40,267 nt of DNA. Source: Sphingomonadales bacterium UBA7471 (GTDB taxonomy: Bacteria; Pseudomonadota; Alphaproteobacteria; Sphingomonadales; Sphingomonadaceae). Made by a program: the position numbers and the translations under genes. Shown piece after piece: positions 26,743 to 33,961 of this stretch. The stretch covers positions 248-40,514 of the forward strand of contig DLOZ01000020.1 of NCBI GenBank assembly GCA_002479765.1, read 5' to 3'. Positions within the stretch are counted from its first letter, which is position 1. Every line of letters begins with the position of its first letter. Under the pieces are notes generated by a model. It did not search any database, was not told the origin of the DNA, and saw only the letters and a program-made list of their open reading frames with translations.

Positions 26743-28137
26743 TTAATAACGATAATGGTCTGGCTTGAACGGGCCTTCGGTCGACACGCCGATGTAACGC
26801 GCCTGCTTTTCGGTCAGCTTCGTCAACTTAACGCCAAGCTTTTCGAGGTGCAGCGTCGCGACCTTCTCGTCGAGATGCTTTGGCAGAACATACACCTGGT
26901 TCTTGTAGTTTGCTGCGTTGGTCCAAAGCTCGATTTGCGCGAGCACCTGATTGGTGAAGCTTGCTGACATCACAAAGCTTGGATGTCCGGTTGCACAGCC
27001 AAGGTTGACCAAGCGGCCCTTTGCAAGAACGATGATCTGCTTGCCGTCTGGGAATTCAACGAGATCCGTGCCGGGCTTAACTTCCGTCCAGTTATAGTTG
27101 GACAAAGCGGAAACCTGAATTTCACTGTCAAAGTGACCTATGTTGCATACGATGCTCATCGGCTTCATGTTCATCATATGCTCGGCAGTGATGACGTCGG
27201 CGTTGCCCGTGGCGGTGCAGAAAATATCTGCGCGCTGAACGGCCTCTTCCATCGTGACGACTTCAAAACCTTCCATTGCGGCCTGCAATGCGCAGATCGG
27301 GTCAACTTCCGTGACCATAACGCGCGCGCCACCATTGCGCAGCGACTGGGCCGAACCCTTGCCGACGTCGCCAAAGCCAGCAACACATGCAACCTTACCA
27401 GCCAACATCACGTCGGTTGCACGGCGGATGGCGTCAACCAGCGATTCCTTGCAGCCATAAAGATTGTCAAACTTTGACTTGGTAACGCTGTCGTTTACGT
27501 TGATCGCAGGGAATGGCAGTTCGCCCTTCTTCGCGATTTCGTAAAGGCGATGCACGCCCGTCGTAGTTTCTTCCGAAACGCCCTTCAGATTCTTTACGGT
27601 TTCCGTCAAATAACCCGGCTTCTTGGCAACAAATGCCTTCAGCGCGCGCTGGAATTCAACTTCTTCTTCATTTTCAGGCTCGCCAAAGCTTTCGCCGCGC
27701 TCAAGCTTTGCACCCCAAAGCGCAAACATAGTCGCGTCGCCGCCGTCGTCGAGGATGATGTTCGCCGTGGTTTCATCACCCCAATCGAAGATACGACCGA
27801 CATAGTCCCAATAATCAGCAAGGCTTTCGCCCTTAACCGCGAACACGGGAATGTTTTGCGCGGCAATTGCCGCAGCGGCATGATCTTGTGTCGAGAAAAT
27901 GTTGCATGTGGCCCAACGGACATCTGCGCCAAGGGCTGTTAGCGTCTCGATTAGAACCGCCGTCTGAATAGTCATATGCAGCGAACCAACGATCCGCGCG
28001 CCCTTCAATGGCTGCGATGCGCCAAATTCTTCGCGCAGCGCCATAAGGCCGGGCATTTCGGTCTCGGCAATGTTTATTTCTTTGCGACCGAAATCGGCCT
28101 CATTAATATCGGCAATGACATAATCGTTGAAAGCCAC
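26743..28137 (-). CDS. ahcY: S-adenosylhomocysteine hydrolase
   Basis: A 464-residue NAD-dependent enzyme that splits SAH to adenosine and homocysteine, relieving product inhibition of methyltransferases. The Rossmann motif is 'VAGFGDVGKGSAQSL', with 'MVTEVDPICALQAAMEGF' following; the substrate lysine/aspartate region is 'NVNDSVTKSKFDNLYGCKESL'. The C-terminus 'GPFKPDHYRY' is the family ending that reaches into the neighbouring subunit. Length fits the bacterial form with its ~40-residue insert. The start is a GTG at 28137; GGAG lies nine bases before it and no better start exists before an in-frame stop at 28176. A perfect palindrome and a foldable leader lie upstream. Confidence 0.97.
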   Translation of the reverse strand: MAFNDYVIADINEADFGRKEINIAETEMPGLMALREEFGASQPLKGARIVGSLHMTIQTAVLIETLTALGADVRWATCNIFSTQDHAAAAIAAQNIPVFAVKGESLADYWDYVGRIFDWGDETTANIILDDGGDATMFALWGAKLERGESFGEPENEEEVEFQRALKAFVAKKPGYLTETVKNLKGVSEETTTGVHRLYEIAKKGELPFPAINVNDSVTKSKFDNLYGCKESLVDAIRRATDVMLAGKVACVAGFGDVGKGSAQSLRNGGARVMVTEVDPICALQAAMEGFEVVTMEEAVQRADIFCTATGNADVITAEHMMNMKPMSIVCNIGHFDSEIQVSALSNYNWTEVKPGTDLVEFPDGKQIIVLAKGRLVNLGCATGHPSFVMSASFTNQVLAQIELWTNAANYKNQVYVLPKHLDEKVATLHLEKLGVKLTKLTEKQARYIGVSTEGPFKPDHYRY

Positions 28138-28138
28138 A

Positions 28139-28172
28139 GGCTTAGTCTCCGGGAGGTTTTTGACTCCCAGCC
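28139..28172 (-). promoter_or_regulatory. ahcY leader with two mutually exclusive hairpins over the ribosome site
   Basis: In the transcript, GGGAG (28168-28164) can pair with CUCCC (28155-28151), leaving the ribosome site GGAG (28150-28147) free. Alternatively GGCU (28172-28169) and AGUC (28165-28162) can pair with AGCC (28142-28139) and GACU (28147-28144), which takes up the end of the ribosome site. The two folds share bases and cannot coexist. Drawn by eye; it matches no SAM or SAH riboswitch consensus that I can recall. Confidence 0.4.
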
Positions 28173-28199
28173 CTTAGCTGCAGCTTTCAACGAAATCAA

Positions 28200-28219
28200 A
28201 TATAAAGATTGCTTTATAT
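28200..28219. promoter_or_regulatory. Perfect palindromic operator upstream of ahcY
   Basis: ATATAAAG (28200-28207), four-base spacer, CTTTATAT (28212-28219): both 8-base arms are exact complements. It is an AT-rich island 62 bases before the ahcY GTG, in the right place to block its promoter. The spacing and symmetry suit an ArsR-family winged-helix dimer. SahR-type ArsR regulators of the SAM cycle are known in proteobacteria, but no such regulator gene is in the window. Confidence 0.65.
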
Positions 28220-28283
28220 GTCATTGCAGCTGGCTATTTCGTGATTTGAGGAACGCAATTTACGATCGCAGAGGAACCGCCAC

Positions 28284-28312
28284 TTGACTTGCCCGAGCGG
28301 GTCCCGGAATAT
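28284..28312 (+). promoter_or_regulatory. Candidate promoter of the peroxiredoxin gene
   Basis: TTGACT (28284-28289), a 17-base spacer, and GAATAT (28307-28312) resemble sigma70 -35 and -10 elements. The predicted start near 28319 leaves a leader of about 27 bases that includes the AAAAGGAATCC ribosome site. It also argues against translation beginning at 28289. Confidence 0.45.
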
Positions 28313-28345
28313 GCATCCAACCCCACATTCAAAAGGAATCCAAAT

Positions 28346-28825
28346 ATGAGCATCTCCGTTGGCGACAAAATCCCTGACGTTAAGTTGGTAAAAGCGACTG
28401 CCGAAGGCCCGCAGCCCGTTCAGTCAGCCGAATATTTCGCAGGCCGCCGCATCGCGCTATTCTCGGTGCCTGGTGCATTCACACCAACCTGCTCTGCGCG
28501 TCACCTTCCCGGCTTTGTTGAAAAGTCTGATGAACTTGCAGCCAAGGGCATTGATGAAATCGCCTGCACCGCCGTGAACGACGCCTTCGTTCTTGGCGCG
28601 TGGAACAAGTCAGGTGGATCAGACGCGATCACCATGTTGGCAGATGGCAATGGCGATTTCGCCGCTGCACTGGGTCTCGAAATGGACGGTTCGGCATTTG
28701 GCATGGGCAAGCGTGGTCAGCGTTTTTCGCTTGTCGTCAATGACGGCGTCGTGGAACATGTGAATGTCGAAGCCCCCGGCGACTTCAAGGTTAGCTCCGC
28801 CGAATATATGCTCGGTCAGCTCTAA
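28346..28825 (+). CDS. Prx5-type peroxiredoxin (AhpC/TSA redoxin family)
   Basis: A 159-residue atypical peroxiredoxin that reduces hydrogen and alkyl peroxides. The active site 'FSVPGAFTPTCS' contains the peroxidatic Cys49 with its conserved Pro42, Thr46 and Pro47. A second cysteine (Cys74, 'EIACTAVND') is present; the C-terminal resolving cysteine of plant-type two-Cys Prx5 is not evident, so it may use glutathione/glutaredoxin or thioredoxin. ATG 28346 follows AAAAGGA and a candidate promoter; upstream in-frame residues do not look like protein. It diverges from ahcY across 208 bp and ends in a strong terminator. Confidence 0.93.
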   Translation: MSISVGDKIPDVKLVKATAEGPQPVQSAEYFAGRRIALFSVPGAFTPTCSARHLPGFVEKSDELAAKGIDEIACTAVNDAFVLGAWNKSGGSDAITMLADGNGDFAAALGLEMDGSAFGMGKRGQRFSLVVNDGVVEHVNVEAPGDFKVSSAEYMLGQL

Positions 28826-28855
28826 GTTTACGAAATCTTGCCCTTTTGGGTATTT

Positions 28856-28883
28856 AAAGGGAGGGGCAACCCTCCCTTTTTTT
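28856..28883 (+). terminator. Rho-independent terminator after the peroxiredoxin gene
   Basis: AAAGGGAGGG (28856-28865) and CCCTCCCTTT (28870-28879) form a perfect 10-bp stem with a GCAA tetraloop, followed by TTTT (28880-28883). It lies 30 bases after the peroxiredoxin stop and separates it from amn. Confidence 0.9.
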
Positions 28884-28918
28884 GTTGCGAAAATTGGAAA
28901 TTTCGGTGATGTGTATCC

Positions 28919-30364
28919 ATGCCTAGTAAACAAGCTCAAAACATCATTAATCAACTCGTTACCGAATATGACGCCTCGGTAAAGCGCTTGCAAACGGCAC
29001 TTGCCCATTATTTGAAGGATCGGACGCCGCCTTCATCCGACCAACGCGCCAATAATGATTTCTGTTATCCCGAGTTGGTCATAACCTATGCCGGTAAACA
29101 GCGCGAGACGCAGTCGAACCTTGCATTTGGCAAGCTTGAAAAAGTCGGAACATTCCGGACCACATTTACCAAGCCAGATTTGTTTGCAGAATATATCGGC
29201 GAGCAACTCGATCTGCTGATGGAACAATATGAGCTGGAAATTTCCGTTGGTCGCAGCAAACAGGAAATCCCCTTTCCTTATGTTCTCGATGGGTCGGCGG
29301 ATTTGGAACTGGGCACGGTCAGCCCTAACGAGCTCGCACGCCATTTCCCCACGACCGAACTTGCCGACATTGGCGATGAAATCGCCGACGGATTGCTGCG
29401 TATCAAGGGCAATGCCAGCGCGCCGCTTGCGTTGTTTGACGGCCTGCGCACAGATTTCTCGCTCGCGCGCCTTCGGCATTATACCGGCGCGCCAGCCGAG
29501 GATGTTCAGCATTACATCTTGTTTACCAACTACCACCGTTATGTAGATGAATTTGTCAGTTGGGCATGCACGCAAGTTGGCAATGGCCGTTACACCGCCT
29601 TGTCGGGCGCTGGCGGTCTGTATGTCGACAAACCGACGGACAATGCGGCGCAGCTCGTTGCCGACAGCACATGGCGGCGGCACCAGATGCCGGCCTACCA
29701 TCTTATTGCGCCGGACAGATCGGGGATTACCCTCGTGAATATCGGCGTTGGGCCTTCCAATGCCAAGACCATCTGCGACCATTTGGCGGTGCTACGCCCC
29801 GAAGCATGGTTGATGATTGGCCATTGCGGCGGTCTTCGTGAAACGCAGCGGATTGGTGATTATGTCCTGGCGCATGCCTATCTGCGCGACGACCATATCT
29901 TGGATGACGTGCTGCCACCCGAAATTCCAATTCCACCAATCGCCGAAGTGCAGCAGGCACTGGCAAGTGCGGCAGAGCATGTTTCGGGGACCAGCGGTGC
30001 CAATCTGAAACGGCGCATGCGCACCGGCACAGTTGTCACGACCGACGACCGCAATTGGGAGCTACGGTATTCGGCATCCGCCCTGCGCTTTTCGCAAAGC
30101 CGTGCGATTGCCATCGACATGGAGTCCGCGACCATCGCAGCCCAAGGATACCGCTTCCGCGTGCCCTACGGCACATTGCTATGCGTGTCCGACAAGCCGC
30201 TGCACGGCGAAATCAAGCTGCCGGGGCAAGCCAACCGTTTTTATGAAGAAGCGATCGCTGCCCATTTGCAAATCGGTATCCAAACATGCGAACTGCTTCG
30301 GGAGGCGGGAAATAGCCTGCACAGTCGCAAACTTCGCGCCTTTAACGAACCGCCCTTCAGATAG
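28919..30364 (+). CDS. amn: AMP nucleosidase
   Basis: A 481-residue two-domain enzyme that hydrolyses AMP to adenine and ribose 5-phosphate, adjusting the adenylate pool. The N-terminal AMN-specific domain covers roughly residues 1-170. The C-terminal phosphorylase-like domain has 'NIGVGPSNAKTICDHLAVLRPEAWLMIGHCGGLRETQRIGDYVLA', the purine-site 'GTVVTTDDRNWEL', 'AIAIDMESATIAAQGYRFRVPYGTLLCVSDKPLHGEIK' with the catalytic aspartate loop, and 'HLQIG'. Length matches Amn. Only a weak GGA precedes ATG 28919. The gene stands alone between a terminator and the Lys/Ala-rich gene. It sits two genes from ahcY; both enzymes touch adenosine metabolism. Confidence 0.94.
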   Translation: MPSKQAQNIINQLVTEYDASVKRLQTALAHYLKDRTPPSSDQRANNDFCYPELVITYAGKQRETQSNLAFGKLEKVGTFRTTFTKPDLFAEYIGEQLDLLMEQYELEISVGRSKQEIPFPYVLDGSADLELGTVSPNELARHFPTTELADIGDEIADGLLRIKGNASAPLALFDGLRTDFSLARLRHYTGAPAEDVQHYILFTNYHRYVDEFVSWACTQVGNGRYTALSGAGGLYVDKPTDNAAQLVADSTWRRHQMPAYHLIAPDRSGITLVNIGVGPSNAKTICDHLAVLRPEAWLMIGHCGGLRETQRIGDYVLAHAYLRDDHILDDVLPPEIPIPPIAEVQQALASAAEHVSGTSGANLKRRMRTGTVVTTDDRNWELRYSASALRFSQSRAIAIDMESATIAAQGYRFRVPYGTLLCVSDKPLHGEIKLPGQANRFYEEAIAAHLQIGIQTCELLREAGNSLHSRKLRAFNEPPFR

Positions 30365-30426
30365 GGTCAGGAACGAAAACGGAAGCCATTGATTATCCCT
30401 AAAGCATAACCAAGGAGGTACGGCCC

Positions 30427-30888
30427 ATGCCGAAGAAACCCGAAAACATCGGACCGCTCGACAGACTGCTAAAAAAGTTCCGCGCATTCGCCGACGGTTT
30501 AACTGGCGGCGCGCGTTCGGTCGCGCAATCCGCGTCGACAACAGCAAAATCCGCAGTCGACCAGGCATCAACCGCAGCTGCGACGGCTGGATCCGTAATC
30601 AAAGAAAACCCCGGCAAGACTGCTGCTGTTGCGGGCGCAGTTATCGCCACTGCCGCAGCCGCTGTTGCTGGCAAAAAGGTGTATGATCGCAAAACGGGTG
30701 GAGCAAAGGCTCCGGCTAAGAAGCCAGCTACCAAAAAGCCCGTTGCCAAAAAAGCGGCGGTAACCAAGCCCGCACCGAAGGCTGCCGCGAAACCGGCGAC
30801 AGCAAAGGCACCGAAGCCAGCTGCAGCCGCAAAGCCTGCACCGAAAAAGGCGGCACCGGTTAAAACGCCACCGAAGACTACAGCTTAA
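30427..30888 (+). CDS. Lys/Ala/Pro-rich protein with a DUF883-like membrane segment
   Basis: A 153-residue protein in three parts. Residues 1-60 are amphipathic and Ser/Ala/Thr-rich ('LLKKFRAFADGLTGGARSVAQSASTTAKSAVDQAS'). Residues 60-84 read 'ENPGKTAAVAGAVIATAAAAVAGKK', a short hydrophobic helix resembling the anchor of YqjD/ElaB (DUF883) proteins. Residues 93-153 are a basic low-complexity tail built from AKKPA/KPA-type units, like histone H1-like nucleoid proteins. It could tether DNA or ribosomes to the membrane, but that is inference. AAGGAGG lies about 8 bases before ATG 30427, an unusually strong ribosome site that suggests high expression. A strong hairpin follows the stop. Confidence 0.7.
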   Translation: MPKKPENIGPLDRLLKKFRAFADGLTGGARSVAQSASTTAKSAVDQASTAAATAGSVIKENPGKTAAVAGAVIATAAAAVAGKKVYDRKTGGAKAPAKKPATKKPVAKKAAVTKPAPKAAAKPATAKAPKPAAAAKPAPKKAAPVKTPPKTTA

Positions 30889-30901
30889 TCAAAAACAAAA
30901 T

Positions 30902-30925
30902 GGCCCCGCTTGTGACGGCGGGGCC
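30902..30925. terminator. Shared terminator hairpin between two convergent genes
   Basis: GGCCCCGC (30902-30909) and GCGGGGCC (30918-30925) form a perfect 8-bp GC stem with an eight-base loop. On the minus strand it is followed by ATTTTGTTTTT, a good T tract for ending the M2 peptidase transcript. On the plus strand the tail is weaker (TATTT), serving the Lys/Ala-rich gene. Confidence 0.8.
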
Positions 30926-30932
30926 TATTTGC

Positions 30933-32807
30933 TTACCAGCCCTTTTTCGCGCCCTTGTTCTGCGCCTTGAGCCATTTCATAAGTGGGGCGAAATATTCCA
31001 GCATGGGCTTACCCGACATTTCACGCGTTCCTGTGAATGCTTGCAACGCATCTGGCCATGGCTTTGATGCACCCATTTCCAGCATCGCATTCAATCGCGT
31101 GCCGACCTCTTTATTCCCGTAGAATGAGCAACGATGGAGCGGGCCTTTCCAGCCCGAAATATCGCAAGCTGCCTTGTAGAATTGGAACTGCAAAATCCGC
31201 GCAAGAAAGTAGCGGGTATATGGCGTGTTGCCGGGAATATGATATTTCGCACCGGCGTCAAAACGATCCGCTGGGCGCTCCACAGGCGGGACAATGCCCT
31301 GATATTGCAAGCGCAAGTCGGTCCAGCCCTTGTTGTAATTGGCTGGTGTGATGGAGCCATTGAAGACGCCCCAGCGCCATTTGTCGATCAGCAGTCCAAA
31401 TGGCAGAAACGCGACTTTATCCATGGCTTGGCGCAGCAATAGTCCATTGTCCTTGTCAGCGCCGGGAACTTTGCTGGCATCCAGCAGGCCAATCTGCACC
31501 AGATAATTCGGTGTGATGGACAACGCGATGGCATCGCCAATCGCTTCATGAAAACCATCATTCGCGCCGTTCAAATATAAATATGACTGCTTGTTATAAG
31601 CGCGCTGGTAATAATTATGCCCAAGCTCGTGATGGATAGTCACGAAGTCATCGGATTTCACCTTGATACACATCTTGATACGCAGATCGTCGACATTATC
31701 GATATTCCATGCGGAGGCATGGCAGACAACTTCGCGGTCGGCGGGCTTGATAAACTGCGCGCGATCCCACAACGTCTTGGGCAATGGGGCAAAGCCAAGC
31801 GACGAGAAAAACCCCTCGCCGACCCTGACCATGTCTTTTTCCGCCTTGCCACGATTGGCGCTGAAATCACCGGCTTCGGTTTGCTTGTACCCCTTGGCAA
31901 CGAGCAACGCGCCAATATCATATCCGATATCACCAGCCCCCTGAGGCGCGACGACGTCATAAATATTGCCCCATTCCTGCGCCCACATATTGCCCAACAG
32001 ATCAGCGCGAATGGGCCCTGTCTTGGATTGGACCGCATCGCCATATTTCTTGTTCAACTGCGTACGCACATAAGTGTGCAATTCGTCATACAGCGGCTTA
32101 ACCTCAAGCCACAATTTGTCCGTCAACTTGGCAAAGTCATCGGCCGGCATATCATAGCCCGAACGCCACATCGCGCCGACATCTGCATAGCCCAGCTCGG
32201 TCGCGCCTTGATTGGCGATTTCAACCATCCGGGCATAATCCTTGCCCATTGGCGCGCCGACATTGTCATGCCAGCTCACCCACATTTCTTTCAGTTCCTC
32301 AGGGTTGCGGCTTGATCCCATCGCAGCCTCAATATCGGAACCGTTGATTTCCTTGCCGTTAAGCGTGCCTCGGCCTTTGCCATAAGCGGACTGCAGCTTG
32401 GTGGTGATGGTGGCAAGTTCAGCCGCTGCACCCGCTGTCGTTGGCGCGGGGAGAACGATTCCACCGCGTAAGATATCAAGCTTGCGCTTGGTGTCATATG
32501 ACAAGCCAGGAAGCGCCTGATACTTCGCCGCGTCCAACGCGTACCGGACCGATTTTTCGGTGCCAATCTCGCCATAGCGTGCCGCAAGTGCATCGGTGTC
32601 GTCGGTAATATGGGTTGAGTTAATCCATGCAACGCGCCCAGCCTCAATCGAAAAGTCAAAAAGGTCCTTTTCCGCAGCAGCGACGAAAGCATCTGCCTCA
32701 GCCACGGTCGGCGCAGATGAAGCTTGCGCCGAATCCTGCGCCATGGCGACGGTCGGAAAGGAAAGTGAGGCAAATGCCAATGCGGCGATTGATACAAGAT
32801 TTTTCAT
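30933..32807 (-). CDS. Peptidase family M2 (ACE-like zinc dipeptidyl carboxypeptidase), secreted
   Basis: A 624-residue zinc peptidase related to animal angiotensin-converting enzyme. A signal peptide ('MKNLVSIAALAFASLSFPTVAMA') puts it in the periplasm. The zinc site is H393-E394-L-G-H397 with the third ligand Glu421 in 'NDGFHEAIGDAIALS'; the 24-residue spacing between His397 and Glu421 equals that in ACE. The family removes C-terminal dipeptides, so a role in peptide scavenging is likely. ATG 32807 gives a clean signal peptide; the in-frame ATG at 32828 would add seven residues. It ends at a shared terminator and follows a membrane-protein gene by 55 bp. Confidence 0.92.
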   Translation of the reverse strand: MKNLVSIAALAFASLSFPTVAMAQDSAQASSAPTVAEADAFVAAAEKDLFDFSIEAGRVAWINSTHITDDTDALAARYGEIGTEKSVRYALDAAKYQALPGLSYDTKRKLDILRGGIVLPAPTTAGAAAELATITTKLQSAYGKGRGTLNGKEINGSDIEAAMGSSRNPEELKEMWVSWHDNVGAPMGKDYARMVEIANQGATELGYADVGAMWRSGYDMPADDFAKLTDKLWLEVKPLYDELHTYVRTQLNKKYGDAVQSKTGPIRADLLGNMWAQEWGNIYDVVAPQGAGDIGYDIGALLVAKGYKQTEAGDFSANRGKAEKDMVRVGEGFFSSLGFAPLPKTLWDRAQFIKPADREVVCHASAWNIDNVDDLRIKMCIKVKSDDFVTIHHELGHNYYQRAYNKQSYLYLNGANDGFHEAIGDAIALSITPNYLVQIGLLDASKVPGADKDNGLLLRQAMDKVAFLPFGLLIDKWRWGVFNGSITPANYNKGWTDLRLQYQGIVPPVERPADRFDAGAKYHIPGNTPYTRYFLARILQFQFYKAACDISGWKGPLHRCSFYGNKEVGTRLNAMLEMGASKPWPDALQAFTGTREMSGKPMLEYFAPLMKWLKAQNKGAKKGW

Positions 32808-32862
32808 GAAGGGTTCCCGGAAAAACAATATGTTCCGATGGTGAAACTTTCATGTGGCGGCG

Positions 32863-33390
32863 TCAACCCGCCCGGCGCGTTGTTCGTCGAATGTATAACG
32901 CCATCAGCAGACCAAAAAACGTAACGAGAAATGCGACCGTTTTAACCGGCTGCGCAGTGGCGGCGACCCCGGCCAATAGATCATTACCTTTCAGCATCAT
33001 TATTTGAACACATTGGCATAATGTTTCGATGGCGTCAGCCGCGCCGCCAATAATAGCTGTCACGGCGATGGTCCAACCAAGCCGCCGCAAAGCAGGCTTT
33101 GATGATTGGGAAAATAAACGCCCGCCGCAATAGGCCCCGAACGCATAAATCGCGATGTAGAACAGGTCGATGGCCATGCCGAATCTCGCAAAATTCAAAA
33201 CTCCGGCTGCTTGCCATGCCCCTTGAATGGCATCCACCCGCAAGCCGGTTCCCGCGGTTTGATGGTCCCGCATGCCCAATGGAGAAATCTCGTTCGAAAA
33301 TGCCGGATCCATCGCGATCATCAGCGCAAGCAGCAACAGACCACTTAACCAAAACCGCCAGAAGCGGCGTTCCAATTTGCTTTCAGCCAT
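32863..33390 (-). CDS. Hypothetical multi-pass membrane protein
   Basis: A 175-residue protein I do not recognise. It starts 'MAESKLERRFWRFW' and has about four to five hydrophobic segments ('LSGLLLLALMIAM', 'GMAIDLFYIAIYAFGAYCGG', 'LGWTIAVTAIIGGAADAIETL', 'TVAFLVTFFGLLMALYI') with a basic C-terminus ('RRTTRRAG'), so it sits in the inner membrane. No enzymatic motif is apparent; DUF4386-like proteins have a comparable layout, but I cannot assign it. ATG 33390 overlaps the end of the GNAT gene by eight bases, suggesting coupled translation. Confidence 0.65.
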   Translation of the reverse strand: MAESKLERRFWRFWLSGLLLLALMIAMDPAFSNEISPLGMRDHQTAGTGLRVDAIQGAWQAAGVLNFARFGMAIDLFYIAIYAFGAYCGGRLFSQSSKPALRRLGWTIAVTAIIGGAADAIETLCQCVQIMMLKGNDLLAGVAATAQPVKTVAFLVTFFGLLMALYIRRTTRRAG

Positions 33391-33961
33391 TGTGCTTCGA
33401 TTCCAACAGCATGTCCGCCGCTTTGGCATCATTCAGGTTCATTCGGTAAATGACATGCGGCACTGGCGGCACGCCGTTAATCGCCTCGGGCACATATTCA
33501 CCATCCAAGCGCGCGCCGATTTTCTCAATGGCGCGGCGCGAGCGCACATTTGTTGCGCCAATATTGAACCGAACGCTGTCGAAAAATTGGAAAGCGTGGA
33601 AAAGCATAAGCGCCTTCATCTCGCGGTTATAGGCTCCACCCCAAAATGCGCGCGCAAGAAAGCTCCAGCCAATTTCAATCTCATTACGATCGGGTACGTA
33701 ATTGGCATATCGGCTGCCACCGATGATGCTGTTCGTAGCACGGTCGATCACAGCCAATGCCCCGCGTGATGCCATTGCTCCGGCAAAATATTCACGAAAC
33801 ACCGGCTCTTTATACCGATCCCATGCTGGATGGACTTCCCACAGCAACGGGTCAGACGCCACCGCATACATTGCGTCCCAATCGCTTTCGGTCAATGGAC
33901 GCAGAAATAGGTTCTGGCCAACCAATGTTGGTTGCAAATCGGCGTGGTCGGGCATCACCAT
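33383..33961 (-). CDS. GNAT-family N-acetyltransferase (RimJ/RimL-like)
   Basis: A 192-residue acetyltransferase with the Acetyltransf_3 layout: beta1 'LFLRPLTESDWDAMYAVASDPLLWEVHP', central strand 'ALAVIDRATNSIIGGSRYANYVPDRNEIEIGWSFLARAFWGGAYNREMKALMLFHAF', and the C-terminal 'VRFNIGATNVRSRRAIEKIGARLDGEY', where 'N..SRRAIEKIGA' is the usual GNAT ending. The acetyl-CoA loop ('FWGGAYNREM') departs from the common RGxGxA pattern but is usual in this subgroup. The acceptor may be a protein N-terminus or a small molecule. It overlaps the hydrolase gene by 7 bases and the membrane gene by 8. Confidence 0.85.
   Translation of the reverse strand: MVMPDHADLQPTLVGQNLFLRPLTESDWDAMYAVASDPLLWEVHPAWDRYKEPVFREYFAGAMASRGALAVIDRATNSIIGGSRYANYVPDRNEIEIGWSFLARAFWGGAYNREMKALMLFHAFQFFDSVRFNIGATNVRSRRAIEKIGARLDGEYVPEAINGVPPVPHVIYRMNLNDAKAADMLLESKHNG

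Noticed and set aside
28211..28345. SAM-II-type riboswitch in the plus-strand leader of the peroxiredoxin gene
   Set aside because: The fragment GTGATTTGAGG recalls part of SAM-II, but the pseudoknot partner and conserved GCTAAA end are missing, and the downstream gene is not a methionine gene.
30718..30888. Tandem DNA repeat in the Lys/Ala/Pro tail
   Set aside because: Repetition is at the amino-acid level (AKKPA, KPA units) with varied codons and no regular period, so it is protein low complexity rather than a DNA repeat array.
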